Notes: a model not told the origin generated them from the letters alone. Counted from the stretch's first letter, positions 41,331-51,374 are shown. The stretch is DNA of 64,000 nucleotides from 39-52-133 sp035531075 (GCA_035531075.1 DATKTO010000018.1:124001-188000); one strand, 5' to 3'. Translations and numbers: made by a program.

Positions 41331-44225
41331 TTAAAACAGCGGTAAAATCACGCGCAAATAAAGCTGCTTTTCACCGCCCTGATCCACGCCGCGCGCAAAG
41401 CCCAGTGTTGTGGCCAGATGCAACAGATCATAGCCAACAAGCGCTTCAATGTTCCACTCGATACCAAGTCCTGTTTTCAACTCGACTGCTTCGCCCTGAT
41501 TCCACGCATCACCGCTATCTGCAAACAGGGAAAGCGATTCGCGTCCTATGCCCAGGGGCGGAACAAACCAGCCGTCGTAATGATAGCCCAGCGGGATTTT
41601 CCATTCTGCGCTCGCTACGCCAAAATTACTGCCGCTGAGCGCAGCGAGCCCTGCGGGGTAGCCACGCAGCGGAAAATCGCGGCGGCCCAAACCTGTTTCA
41701 CCACCAATTTTGCTTAAAGTATCGCTCACGCCGCCCAGATGGTAAGGGCGTATTCCGGCATCCCCCTGAGCATGCAGCGCCCTGAAATGCAGCGCGTGGT
41801 TATCAGCCAATGCGATGTATTCGTTCCAGTCTACTCTCCATGTTTTGCCGCTGTAGTCGCTGCCGCCCAGCAGGTCATAACTTTCGCCAAGCCACTGTAC
41901 TTGCCGGCCATCAACGGGGGAGATTGAGCGTTTATATAATCGGCTGCTGTCATACTGCGCGATGGTTCCGGTAATCTTGTTGTTATATGTTTGCTCTATG
42001 CCGGCGCCCGTGTACACCCGGCTATTGATCAACTCGCTGGCAACACCGCCGGCAAGGTACACGCTGGAATCCAGTGTGTTAAATGAATGATGCAGCAAAG
42101 CCTGATACCGCACCTCTTCGTCGCGATAGCGCACTGCTGCATACGGGTTTCCCATAAAAAATTGACGCTGCGCTGACAGGGTCATGCTGTTATAGAAGCT
42201 ATAGCTTGCCAAGCCGCCGAACGTTCTTTGATCGTAGTAATAAAGCGGAATCGCTCTCCACTTATGGAAATCCAGCGCATCTGAACCACTCAGCATCACC
42301 CCGACAAATGAGGTTTGATCGGCACTGCTGTCGAGCAACGGAAACCATGAGTGCGGCTTGAGCGTGTTCAGCGGCGAATAGTCTGTTACCGCGGCATAGG
42401 GATAAGGCTGGTAGTCGGCTGCATTGCCTATCGCGTCGACAACCGGCACGGCAGAAGATTGTGGGGCGTAGTCATTTCCGGCCGTCTCAGCCGCTGCCTG
42501 ATCTGCAACTTCCAGGGCAATGATAGCCTTGCCATTGGGCGTGAATTCCACCATGCGAAAGCTCTTGTCAGGCATGACCACCGCTTCAGTAATGGCTGAG
42601 ACAGTGTTGCTGATGGTGTCGATTTTATTGCTGTCCAATTTAAGGCGGCGCAAGTTCCACACCTTGCCATGATCCGACAGAAAATAAATGTCGCCACCAT
42701 CTGCGGAAAACTGCGGTCTTTGCACCAGGTCGCTGCCGGATGTCAGCGCTTGCCAGAGATGCATTCTCACATCGAGCAACTCCAGATTCCAGCCTGTCCT
42801 TTTTCTCTGTATTGACGCCACCAGCGTTTTTCCATCCGGTGACCAGCCAATATGCCCCAGCGTGTCTCCCATCGGCAAATCAGCCAGCACGCTGAGCATT
42901 TTTCCTGTGCTGTCCAGCAACACCAGACGGCTCAAACCGCGCTCTGACTGTATGGCGGCAATCGCCTGCCCATCGGGCCGCCACGCTGCGAAGCTGTAGC
43001 GGCCGCAGTGCGTCAGCCGGACGGCCGATGACATGCCCTGCTTCCACAGATAGAGGTCGGCATACACATTGGTGTTGTCGCACACGGCAAACTTGCTCAG
43101 CAATAAGCCGGACTCGTCGTGCCAGGCGATATCCTGCACTCCCCTGCCATCCACCACAGCTGTATTTGTGCCATCGGCGCGCATACGCCTGATTTCCGGG
43201 CTGGATGATGCATCATCGTGCAGAAAATAAAGATCGCCGTTTGCCGCCGCAGCGAGCGCAGTATTGGTGAAGGGAGCGTCATACACGGTGTGGGTGACGA
43301 CGCGGCTTTGTTGCCGGATGGCGGCTAACTGCGGGTCAAAGCGCCGGGTCAAATAATCCTGAAATTCTGCCCAGATTTCCTGCGCAGGTTTGCCGAAAAT
43401 CTGCATCGAGCGTTTGTCCATGCGGAACGGAATGAGATTGCCGCCATAAACCCGAATGTAGTTTGTGACTGCCTCGCGTCCATATCGCGACTCTATAAAT
43501 TTAAAGAAATACGCCCCATACAGATATGCCTGACCGTAGGGCCAGCGATACCCCGCATTGAAACTGACTTCAGTTAAAGAGCGCAGACCGCGCTGCACCT
43601 CCATGCGCATCATTGCTTCATATAATGCGCTATTCAGGCGGCCATAGCCTGAGGCATTGTCCGACTCGCCGTAAACCGCTATGCCTTCAGTCACCCAAGT
43701 GGGGGAAAAAATCTGCGGGAAATCAAACAGGGTGAATAAATCCATCGAACGTCCAAACACATTGCGCATCGCCTGCGGCGTTCCATAGGCCATATCAAGG
43801 TGCAGGATGTGCACATACTCATGGGTAAACACCATTTCCAGCCACGGGGTTTGACCCATCAGTTCCCCGTCTGCCGGCGTCGGCATATAGATGGAAATAC
43901 GGTTGTACGGCAGCGGGGTGGCGCTGCCATTGGACATATCCACCGTGTCCAGGATGACCACTTCAGTCGGCTCTTGCGGCAGCCATGCCAGCCAGCCGGA
44001 GAGCCGGCCATGCACGCGTTCGGCAATGGCCGCCATGTATTGCGCGTATTCCTTGTGGGCTGCTTCGTGATGAATGCGGAAATGCGGGGTTTCCAGGGTT
44101 TTCCAGTCCTTGGTGACTTCCGGCATCAATAAATTTCTGTCGCTCAGCACCTGCGCCTTCACGACAGGCATTGCACCTGTCCATATGAGCGTTGCCAACA
44201 TCAAAAAACGCACATATCGCCGCAT
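41331..44225 (-). CDS. Exported metallopeptidase fused to a beta-propeller and an Omp85-like beta-barrel
   Basis: A 964-residue exported protein (ATG 44225, GGGAAAAT upstream, signal peptide to about residue 24). Residues about 40-330 form a peptidase-MA-like gluzincin domain with HEYVH (135-139) and glutamate E180 in WVTEGIAVY as the third zinc ligand. Residues about 340-620 carry repeated WSPDGK/WRPDGQ-type segments of a TolB-like PD40 propeller. The last 300 residues look like a surface-antigen/Omp85 barrel: LRGY (the VRGF-type loop motif) and a final YLRVILPLF ending in phenylalanine, the usual outer-membrane insertion signal. It should sit in the outer membrane with peptidase and propeller attached. 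Substrate unknown. Confidence 0.8.
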   Translation of the reverse strand: MRRYVRFLMLATLIWTGAMPVVKAQVLSDRNLLMPEVTKDWKTLETPHFRIHHEAAHKEYAQYMAAIAERVHGRLSGWLAWLPQEPTEVVILDTVDMSNGSATPLPYNRISIYMPTPADGELMGQTPWLEMVFTHEYVHILHLDMAYGTPQAMRNVFGRSMDLFTLFDFPQIFSPTWVTEGIAVYGESDNASGYGRLNSALYEAMMRMEVQRGLRSLTEVSFNAGYRWPYGQAYLYGAYFFKFIESRYGREAVTNYIRVYGGNLIPFRMDKRSMQIFGKPAQEIWAEFQDYLTRRFDPQLAAIRQQSRVVTHTVYDAPFTNTALAAAANGDLYFLHDDASSSPEIRRMRADGTNTAVVDGRGVQDIAWHDESGLLLSKFAVCDNTNVYADLYLWKQGMSSAVRLTHCGRYSFAAWRPDGQAIAAIQSERGLSRLVLLDSTGKMLSVLADLPMGDTLGHIGWSPDGKTLVASIQRKRTGWNLELLDVRMHLWQALTSGSDLVQRPQFSADGGDIYFLSDHGKVWNLRRLKLDSNKIDTISNTVSAITEAVVMPDKSFRMVEFTPNGKAIIALEVADQAAAETAGNDYAPQSSAVPVVDAIGNAADYQPYPYAAVTDYSPLNTLKPHSWFPLLDSSADQTSFVGVMLSGSDALDFHKWRAIPLYYYDQRTFGGLASYSFYNSMTLSAQRQFFMGNPYAAVRYRDEEVRYQALLHHSFNTLDSSVYLAGGVASELINSRVYTGAGIEQTYNNKITGTIAQYDSSRLYKRSISPVDGRQVQWLGESYDLLGGSDYSGKTWRVDWNEYIALADNHALHFRALHAQGDAGIRPYHLGGVSDTLSKIGGETGLGRRDFPLRGYPAGLAALSGSNFGVASAEWKIPLGYHYDGWFVPPLGIGRESLSLFADSGDAWNQGEAVELKTGLGIEWNIEALVGYDLLHLATTLGFARGVDQGGEKQLYLRVILPLF

Positions 44226-44338
44226 ATTTTCCCTTTTCGCCGAGCTGCAATGATGCAAATAATACGCGCCTTCAGCGCACAAAGAATGCAGCTTTTTAAA
44301 CCGCATTACATTATATTTTATGTAATAAAATCAAAATG

Positions 44339-44713
44339 TTATATTAACTCGATAAACTCCAGCGCATTATCGTCCGGGTCGCGGCAGAACAAGGCACGTC
44401 TGCCAGTCTGGCTCAGATTATAGGGAATACCCGACCCTTCGAGCCTGCCTGCCAATGCGGACAGATCGTCTACCCCAAATGCGAGATGACGGTCGCGCCC
44501 GCCGTTCACAGGTCGCCGCAACCCGGCTTCCGGATTGGGCAGCTGCATCAGATGCAGTTGCTGGTGTACAGCCAGGTCATACCATACGCCGTCAAAACTC
44601 ATTTTTGGGCGGGATGGGCTTGCGCTGAAACCCAGCACCTGCTCGTAAAATGCGCGCGCTTGAACCAGATCCTGCACCAGTATCGTGGCGTGCAACAACT
44701 TTGAGATGTTCAT
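44339..44713 (-). CDS. VOC (glyoxalase-like) family protein
   Basis: A 124-residue single VOC domain with paired beta-alpha-beta-beta-beta motifs. Candidate metal ligands are H8 (KLLHATILV), the histidine of DRHLAFGV and the glutamate of NALEFIEL near the C-terminus. Such proteins include glyoxalase I, fosfomycin-resistance enzymes and dioxygenases; the substrate cannot be told. Its start overlaps the stop of the following unknown gene (ATGA-type), so they are co-translated. Confidence 0.85.
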   Translation of the reverse strand: MNISKLLHATILVQDLVQARAFYEQVLGFSASPSRPKMSFDGVWYDLAVHQQLHLMQLPNPEAGLRRPVNGGRDRHLAFGVDDLSALAGRLEGSGIPYNLSQTGRRALFCRDPDDNALEFIELI

Positions 44714-45216
44714 TCCTGATAATCCTGTGCGATTTCAGTTTCACTGCTTCCCATCTTGATCGTCTTCCAGAATTCATCATTCGACAGCGCCTGCCTGTTC
44801 ATGCGGTTGAACTCTTTTTTTGCCGTATCGAGTTGCGTATTCAATTGGGATTTTGTCATCTCGCGCACGCCATCCCGCACCACCTCCAGCGTATGCCCCA
44901 CCAGACTTCCGGTTCTTGCTTCTATGACCACGCTTTCGCCGCTTGGCGTGTCAAACACATAACCGAGAATGTCTTCACATAAGGCAACCGCTGTGGAGGG
45001 GTACACTTCAATATCGGTACACAGCGCACGCGATGCTGCATAGCGGCTGCGCTCTATGGTCCAGATGGTCAGCGTAAGTGCAGCTTCGTTTGCTATCTCA
45101 TCTTCTATCTGCCTGACAACCGCTTCAGCACGAGCCGCGTCAGGTTCTGCCCTGTTCTCGCTGCCAAAAATTCGCTTTAACGCCGAACGAAAATCAAGAT
45201 TAAATAAATTCTTCAT
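44710..45216 (-). CDS. Protein of unknown function upstream of the VOC gene
   Basis: A 168-residue soluble protein I do not recognise. The ATG at 45216 is preferred over a GTG at 45222 because AAGGG lies at a better distance. The first 45 residues are basic and helical, the middle (about 46-100) alternates strands and includes DIEVYPSTAVALCEDILGYVF, and the end is helical and acidic. No signal peptide or membrane segment. It lies between purT and the VOC gene. Confidence 0.65.
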   Translation of the reverse strand: MKNLFNLDFRSALKRIFGSENRAEPDAARAEAVVRQIEDEIANEAALTLTIWTIERSRYAASRALCTDIEVYPSTAVALCEDILGYVFDTPSGESVVIEARTGSLVGHTLEVVRDGVREMTKSQLNTQLDTAKKEFNRMNRQALSNDEFWKTIKMGSSETEIAQDYQE

Positions 45217-45263
45217 CGCCACTTACCCTTGTTTCATCACGCCAGCTTAGCGACCTACTCTCG

Positions 45264-46493
45264 CTAGCCCCGCGTTACGCTCTGCCCGGACACGGGTAGC
45301 ACCAGGCTCGCTGCCAGTTTGGCTCTTGTCCGCGCCTCATCGGTATCCTTGCCATTCGCCAGCGCCACACCCATGCGCCGACGCGCAAATGATTCCGGCT
45401 TGCCAAACAGGCGGATATCGCTTTGCGGCACGCGCAAGGCCTGGTCTACACCGGTAAAGGCAATCCCCTTCTGCTCCAGTTGGCCGTAAATCACAGCGCT
45501 GGCACCTGCTGCGCGCATCGCAACATTCACCGGCAGACCCAGTATCGCACGCGCGTGTATTTCGAATTCATTCTGCACCTGGCTGCACATCGTTACCATG
45601 CCGGTATCGTGCGGACGCGGGCTTACTTCGCTGAACCAGACCTCATCGCCCTTCACAAACAGCTCAACACCGAACAGGCCGCGCCCCCCGAGGTTGTCAG
45701 TGACTTTCCTGGCAATATCGCGCGCGCGCTGCAATGCGAGTGCGCTCATCGCCTGGGGTTGCCAGCTCTCCACGTAATCTCCATGCACCTGCACATGGCC
45801 GATCGGATCGCAGAAGTGTGTTTCGATTTCGCCATTGGCATCCAGCGCACGCACGGTGAGCAAGGTGATCTCGTAGTCAAAACGAATCAACCCTTCGACA
45901 ATAACGCGCCCCTGATTCACCCGGCTGCCGCTGGCAGCGTAATCCCACGCGGCTGCGACCTCGGCCGCGCTATCCACTTTGGATTGCCCCTTGCCGGAAG
46001 ACGACATCACCGGTTTGATGATGCAGGGATAACCAATGCCGCCATCAATGGCAGCCTGCATCTCTGCCAGGCTGCTGGCGAATTTGTATGGCGAAGTGGC
46101 CAGGCCCAGCGTTTCAGCAGCCAGGCGGCGTATGCCTTCACGATTCATGGTCAGCTGTGCAGCACGTGCAGTGGGGATGACCATGGCCAGGCCATCGCGT
46201 TCGATTTCGACCAGCATATCGGTGGCAATGGCTTCGATTTCCGGAACGATAAAGTGCGGTTTTTCTTTTTCCACCAGCGCGCGCAAGGCCGCGCCATCCG
46301 CCATGTTGATCACATGAGAGCGATGGGCAAGCTGTTGGCCGGGCGCATCCGCATAACGGTCGACCGCGATGGTTTCCACGCCCAGACGCTGCATGGCGAT
46401 GATGACCTCTTTACCGAGTTCACCGCTGCCGAGCAGCATGACTTTGGTTGCAGAGGGTGAGAGTGGTGTACCGATGCTGAATTGTTTTTTCAT
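45264..46493 (-). CDS. purT: Formate-dependent phosphoribosylglycinamide formyltransferase
   Basis: A 409-residue ATP-grasp enzyme that makes formyl-GAR from GAR, formate and ATP, a folate-independent purine step. Features: MLLGSGELGKEVIIAMQRLG near the start, the ATP-grasp segment PCIIKPVMSSSGKGQS, and GVELFVKGDEVWFSEVSPRPHDTGMVT. Length matches E. coli PurT (392). It starts a small unit with the unknown and VOC genes. The folate-dependent PurN is not seen here. Confidence 0.96.
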   Translation of the reverse strand: MKKQFSIGTPLSPSATKVMLLGSGELGKEVIIAMQRLGVETIAVDRYADAPGQQLAHRSHVINMADGAALRALVEKEKPHFIVPEIEAIATDMLVEIERDGLAMVIPTARAAQLTMNREGIRRLAAETLGLATSPYKFASSLAEMQAAIDGGIGYPCIIKPVMSSSGKGQSKVDSAAEVAAAWDYAASGSRVNQGRVIVEGLIRFDYEITLLTVRALDANGEIETHFCDPIGHVQVHGDYVESWQPQAMSALALQRARDIARKVTDNLGGRGLFGVELFVKGDEVWFSEVSPRPHDTGMVTMCSQVQNEFEIHARAILGLPVNVAMRAAGASAVIYGQLEQKGIAFTGVDQALRVPQSDIRLFGKPESFARRRMGVALANGKDTDEARTRAKLAASLVLPVSGQSVTRG

Positions 46494-46629
46494 GATGGGG
46501 AATTATTGGGAATAAAAAAACCGAATGATCATTGATAATGTCCGAATCCTAACATTTTGCCCCCTGTTTTCACAGTCACGCGTTTTCCCGGCAGAAGCAG
46601 AGCCATCACGTTTGGCAATTGACGGGGGA

Positions 46630-47583
46630 TTAAAGAATTCTGTCGCTTGCAAAATATCGTTCCCGCCCCGTGTACGGGTCTTTAAAAGCAATAGAGCGCG
46701 CCAGCAACTGCAAGGGTTGTGAAAAATCATCGCCTTTTTCCGCAAGCAGCCGCGGATAGAAGCTGTCGTGAAGAATGGGAATGCCAAGCGCGGCAAGATG
46801 CACACGCAACTGGTGTTTTTTTCCGGTGACAGGGTGTAATCGATACAGCGCAGCATCCCCGCGATTTTCCAGCATCTCTATATGAGTTTCAGAATTAGCT
46901 TCACCGCTCACTTCCTGCATGCGGAAAAAAGGTTCACCCGCTACCATGCGGCTGCGATATGTCAGCGGGAATTGTTGGCCCGGCAGGATTTCTGCGACAG
47001 CCTCATATACCTTGTTCATTTCGCGCTTATTAAACAGCGACTGATAGTCGCCGCGACTAGCCGGATTATGTGAAAACAGCATCACCCCGGCGGTTTCCCG
47101 GTCCAGCCTGTGGATAGGGGTCAGATGCTGAAGCTGCAATTTTCGCTTCAGTCGTACCAGCAGGGTTTCATGCAGATAACGGCCGGAGGGGATGACAGGC
47201 AAAAAATGCGGTTTGTCCACAACCAGCAAATGTTCATCCTGGAACAGGATATGTTCCGTAAACGGCACCGGTGTCTCTCCCTCCAGTTCGCGATAGTAAT
47301 AAATCTGCGCGCCTGCTCGGTACGCATGCTCAGGCATGATGCGCATACCTTCCGCATCCACCACCTCTCCCTTGTGCATGCGCGCTACCCAGATTGCGGC
47401 GCCCACGTCCGGAAAAAACTGCTGCAGAAATGCCAGCATTGAGGGCCAGCTGCCCGCTGGCAGATGCTGTTTGCTCGCGGAGACCCCATCTCGTATTGGT
47501 AACGGTGAATTCAAATTTACCTCGAATTGTTTTTTGTCGCTGCAATCTTCATCGCCCAGTTTCGGCTTCAAAAAGTGGCACAA
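46630..47583 (-). CDS. RluA-family pseudouridine synthase
   Basis: A 317-residue protein of the RluA/RsuA-like fold that isomerises uridine to pseudouridine in rRNA or tRNA. The catalytic aspartate lies in HRLDRETAGVMLF (about residue 165), and PVTGKKHQLRVHLAALG follows. A short N-terminal part precedes the catalytic domain. The target cannot be told; it resembles unassigned RluA-type enzymes in betaproteobacteria. The start could be a little downstream of the ATG at 47583. Confidence 0.88.
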   Translation of the reverse strand: MCHFLKPKLGDEDCSDKKQFEVNLNSPLPIRDGVSASKQHLPAGSWPSMLAFLQQFFPDVGAAIWVARMHKGEVVDAEGMRIMPEHAYRAGAQIYYYRELEGETPVPFTEHILFQDEHLLVVDKPHFLPVIPSGRYLHETLLVRLKRKLQLQHLTPIHRLDRETAGVMLFSHNPASRGDYQSLFNKREMNKVYEAVAEILPGQQFPLTYRSRMVAGEPFFRMQEVSGEANSETHIEMLENRGDAALYRLHPVTGKKHQLRVHLAALGIPILHDSFYPRLLAEKGDDFSQPLQLLARSIAFKDPYTGRERYFASDRIL

Positions 47584-47765
47584 GCATAATAAATATTGAA
47601 ACTGGCTGGAGAAATTATATGCCCACCATATTTCCAGCTGGAATTTAGATTGCCTGTGACAATTTCCCTACAACTTTGCCTGCAGCCGCAATAATTTGTA
47701 GCTCAGCCAGGACTTATAAAGTATATTTATTACCTCGACAGGAAAAGTGGCCCGATATTGATTCA

Positions 47766-49613
47766 ATGAGAGACAAGCGTTTCTACATATTTTTACATCG
47801 CCAGATTCCGGTGTTCATTGCACTGTCTGTACTCCCCGGCCTGGGCTATCTCTTTCTCGGCTGGCTGAACAGTATATTTGCTCCCGCCTTTATCTGGTAT
47901 CTGCTGGTCATCGCTGCCTCGGTCTGGGGCTATTCCCTTTACCACGGCTTCAACTTTGACTCGATGAGCGAGAACCGGCGTGAGCGCTGGTACCACCATT
48001 GCACCTGGTTTTTCTATGCGTTCTTTGCGCTGTGGACCCTGATTTTCCTGCTCTATGCCGGGCAGAAGGATAACCATCTGCATTACATCGCCATCTTTAC
48101 CGAAATCGGCGCCTCAGTAGTTGCCTCTTCACTGCTGTCCTCGGATCGGCGACTCTACAGGCCGACCATCTTCATCCTGATGGTGCCGCTGATTATCTAC
48201 TTTTTTTTCATCGGCGAGTGGTATGGCTATATCCTCACCCTCTTTGCCTGCACCCTTACCTGGGTTTTGCTTTATGCCGCAAACAGCAGTTACCAATTGC
48301 TGCAGCAGGCTAACTACCAGGCCACTCACGATGCACTCACAGGTCTGCATAATCGGCAATACTTCATTGAGCACCTGCAGAAACGGATGAATTCCCTGGG
48401 CGAAAGCGGCGCCTACTCCTACCTTCTCCTCATCGACCTCGATCACTTCAAGAACGTTAATGACTCCTTGGGACACGATGTTGGCGATCGCTTGCTGCAA
48501 AGCGTGGTATCGCGCCTTAAACATAATTTACCATCAGGATGTATTGTCGCGCGCCTTGGCGGCGACGAGTTCATCATTACCGCGAGCGATTTTGCCGAGC
48601 GTAACGCATGTGAACGCGACGCATTGGAATTATCAGAGCAACTCAACGCCAAACTGAAAGAAACCTATATCGTCGATCAGCATCATCTTTACATCAGCGC
48701 CAGCATCGGCGTCAGCGTGATCAGCGGTCGCAGAGACAACGCCAACAGCTTCATCAAAGAAGCTGACATAGCGATGTACGAAGTAAAAGCAAAGGGACGT
48801 GATGGCGTTTTCATGTTCAACGAAGAAATCTCCAACCGGGTCGAGGAACATCTGGAGATAGAACGTTTGCTGCATTTTGCCCTGCCCAACAATGAAATAG
48901 CGCTTCATTTCCAGCCGCAGATCGACCGTAATGGAAAAGTCATCGGTGCGGAAGCGCTGGCTCGCTGGCACAATCCGGTACTCGGCGAGGTTTCACCCGA
49001 GCAATTTATCCCCATTGCCGAGCAGACTGGACTGATTATCGAGTTTGGGAACTTTATTCTTGAAACAGGATTCATGACACTGCGCGAGTGGCGCGATGCG
49101 GGTATCAACCTTGATCAGTTCTCCATCAACATCAGCATGAGACAGTTAACCCATCACAACTTCGTGTCACAGGTCGAAAACCTGTTGCAGCGCTATCTCG
49201 ACAGCGAATTGTGTCATAAACTCATGTTCGAGGTCACCGAGTCTATCGTAGCCGAGGATATCAATCGCGTGATTTCGGTAATGAACAGGCTTAAAAAGTC
49301 GGGCATCCGTTTTTCCATGGACGATTTTGGTACTGGCTACTCATCCCTGAGTTATCTGAACAAACTTCCACTCAACGAGATCAAAATTGACCGCTCCTTC
49401 GTCAGGGTCCTGGACCAGAACGAAAGCGACAGAGCGATGGTGGTGACTATCCTGAATATGGCAAATATTCTCAAACTGAATATCGTGGCTGAAGGCGTGG
49501 AGACTGCCGGACAACGCGACTTCCTGATGAATCATGATTGCCAAATATTCCAGGGATATCTCTACTCGAAGCCGCTTCCGAAAGAGCAGTTCATCACATA
49601 CTACCGCGCCTGA
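47766..49613 (+). CDS. Membrane GGDEF-EAL protein (cyclic-di-GMP phosphodiesterase likely)
   Basis: A 615-residue protein with about six N-terminal membrane segments (about 10-190), a GGDEF domain (about 205-375) and an EAL domain (about 380-610). The GGDEF motif ARLGGDEF is intact but the RxxD inhibitory site is missing (PSGC stands there). The EAL residues are complete: AEALARW, NISMRQL, EVTES, DDFGTGYSS, KIDRSF and AEGVET, so it should degrade cyclic di-GMP, possibly also make it. ATG 47766 is chosen; the ribosome site is weak and an in-frame ATG at 47676 is possible. A second GGDEF gene follows 60 bases later. Confidence 0.9.
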   Translation: MRDKRFYIFLHRQIPVFIALSVLPGLGYLFLGWLNSIFAPAFIWYLLVIAASVWGYSLYHGFNFDSMSENRRERWYHHCTWFFYAFFALWTLIFLLYAGQKDNHLHYIAIFTEIGASVVASSLLSSDRRLYRPTIFILMVPLIIYFFFIGEWYGYILTLFACTLTWVLLYAANSSYQLLQQANYQATHDALTGLHNRQYFIEHLQKRMNSLGESGAYSYLLLIDLDHFKNVNDSLGHDVGDRLLQSVVSRLKHNLPSGCIVARLGGDEFIITASDFAERNACERDALELSEQLNAKLKETYIVDQHHLYISASIGVSVISGRRDNANSFIKEADIAMYEVKAKGRDGVFMFNEEISNRVEEHLEIERLLHFALPNNEIALHFQPQIDRNGKVIGAEALARWHNPVLGEVSPEQFIPIAEQTGLIIEFGNFILETGFMTLREWRDAGINLDQFSINISMRQLTHHNFVSQVENLLQRYLDSELCHKLMFEVTESIVAEDINRVISVMNRLKKSGIRFSMDDFGTGYSSLSYLNKLPLNEIKIDRSFVRVLDQNESDRAMVVTILNMANILKLNIVAEGVETAGQRDFLMNHDCQIFQGYLYSKPLPKEQFITYYRA

Positions 49614-49672
49614 CTTGATACTATGTGCGAGAACAACAGCAGCACGTACGATTCGGTATTTAAAGAACTGCC

Positions 49673-50413
49673 ATGACTCTAATGCCTACCAAGCAGGTCA
49701 TTATTCGCATCGCTGCCATCATTGCGGCTGTGGAATTTCTGGTGATGCCGGCTTTGCATTTCATTCCTTTCGAAATTGATACAATTGCAGAGGCGGCTCT
49801 GGATGGCGCTTTGCTGGCGATTGTTTCCACCCCCCTGATTTACATCTGGATTATCAAGCCTTTTGTAAATGACAGGGATGAAGCGCTTGCTCAAGTCAGC
49901 CATCTGGCGTTTACCGATCTCCTGACGCAACTCGCCAACAGACGCCACATCATGCAACATCTGGAAAGAGTGATCGCCGGCGGATTCAGGCATCAGATTA
50001 TCGGTGCGCTGCTGGTAATCGATCTGGATGGATTCAGGCAAATAAACGATACCCATGGCCATGATGCGGGTGATGCGGTACTCGCTGAAATCGCCAAACG
50101 ATTTGTCGCCTCCATCCGCGCGGAAGACATCGCTGGACGCATGGGCGGCGATGAATTTGTAGTGTTGGTTGACCACCTCGATATTGATGAACGAAGTGCA
50201 GAAGACAAGGCTTTGAGAATTGCCGATAGATTGATCAATCTGGCAGGCAAGCCATTTGATTATAATGGTCAGGCCTTGCGAGTCGGCGCCAGCGTTGGCA
50301 TATGTCTCCTCGGATTAAAGCATCTGGATGTGGATGCGGCGATCAGCAAGGCAGACATCGCCATGCATCGCGCAAAGAAAATGGGAAAGGGATGCGCTAT
50401 ATTTTCCGAATAG
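49673..50413 (+). CDS. Membrane-anchored diguanylate cyclase
   Basis: A 246-residue protein with two N-terminal membrane segments (about 10-30 and 43-63) and a GGDEF domain. GRMGGDEF is intact and RAED, five residues before GGDEF, is a complete RxxD inhibitory site, so it should make cyclic di-GMP with product feedback. The IDLDGFRQIND segment provides the metal site. It follows the GGDEF-EAL gene on the same strand, suggesting opposing activities are paired. Confidence 0.92.
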   Translation: MTLMPTKQVIIRIAAIIAAVEFLVMPALHFIPFEIDTIAEAALDGALLAIVSTPLIYIWIIKPFVNDRDEALAQVSHLAFTDLLTQLANRRHIMQHLERVIAGGFRHQIIGALLVIDLDGFRQINDTHGHDAGDAVLAEIAKRFVASIRAEDIAGRMGGDEFVVLVDHLDIDERSAEDKALRIADRLINLAGKPFDYNGQALRVGASVGICLLGLKHLDVDAAISKADIAMHRAKKMGKGCAIFSE

Positions 50414-50489
50414 AAAGCGCTGCCCAGGCAACACATAACATCCTGTTATTTCAAATATAATTCAAATGTTTGAACATTTAAATAACGCT

Positions 50490-51374
50490 TCAATCACGCG
50501 CTTCGTGGTGTACCCTGCCCGACAGCAAACTCGCTGAAACAATCAGCACTGCACCGACAAACTCCTGCATACCCATCTTCTCTCCCGCCAGAAAGTACGC
50601 GGCGATGGCGGCAAACAGCAGCTCGAACAGCAGCAGTACAATGGCCTGATTCGCCGGCAAATGCGTCAGGCCGAACTGCACAGCAAAACTGGTCGCGCAC
50701 AGCACCAGCCCGATCAATGCCAGCAACCACCATGACTCAAAGCTTATGCCGGATATTTGCGCTGTAAGACCTCCGCTGTAAAGCAGCATGATGCCGGTTA
50801 GCAGCACCGTGCCGAGCCAGACGGCAGCCGATTTGAAACCGACGCTCAGGTGTTGGGTATGGCGCACGATCACATTGGTCATCGCGAAACTCATGCCTGC
50901 CGACAAGCCTATCCATTCCGCACGGTTCTGCGGCACGGGCAACCCCAGGTTGGGCTGCCATAACATCACCAGCGCCCCGCCCAGCGACAGCACGATAACG
51001 GCGTAGCCATAGCGGTTCAATCTCTCGCCCAGCAAAAAATGCGCAAAGAATACGGTCCACAACGGTGCCAGGTAGAACAGCAGCAGCACGCGCATCACCT
51101 CGCCTTCGATAATTGCCTGCACATAGCCGAAATTGGTCCACCCCGCACTGAAGATCAGCAACACGCCCCACCATCCGGCTATGCGCAACTCGCGCCAGAT
51201 GGGCCCAGAAATGGCCAAGCCAATCATCAGCGCGATGGCATAAGTGAGAAATGATGACACCATGCCGGAGATACCCGCATGCTCCAGTATGCGGAACGGA
51301 TACCACACCATGCCCCACACTGCCGCACCGCTGAGCAGCCCCGTCACTGCCGTTATTTTTTGTTTTGATGACAC
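50490..51374 (-). CDS. EamA/DMT-family transporter
   Basis: A 294-residue inner-membrane protein with ten hydrophobic segments in two EamA repeats, of the drug/metabolite transporter superfamily. The first repeat starts around residue 8 (ITAVTGLLSGAAVWGM) and the second around 150. These proteins export metabolites such as amino acids, but the substrate is unknown. It is convergent with the diguanylate cyclase gene, and a mobile-looking repeat lies just upstream of its start. Confidence 0.85.
   Translation of the reverse strand: MSSKQKITAVTGLLSGAAVWGMVWYPFRILEHAGISGMVSSFLTYAIALMIGLAISGPIWRELRIAGWWGVLLIFSAGWTNFGYVQAIIEGEVMRVLLLFYLAPLWTVFFAHFLLGERLNRYGYAVIVLSLGGALVMLWQPNLGLPVPQNRAEWIGLSAGMSFAMTNVIVRHTQHLSVGFKSAAVWLGTVLLTGIMLLYSGGLTAQISGISFESWWLLALIGLVLCATSFAVQFGLTHLPANQAIVLLLFELLFAAIAAYFLAGEKMGMQEFVGAVLIVSASLLSGRVHHEARD

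Noticed and set aside
45423..46460. 345-codon plus-strand frame over purT
   Set aside because: Antisense to purT, which has all catalytic motifs; the frame is histidine-rich and unlike real proteins.
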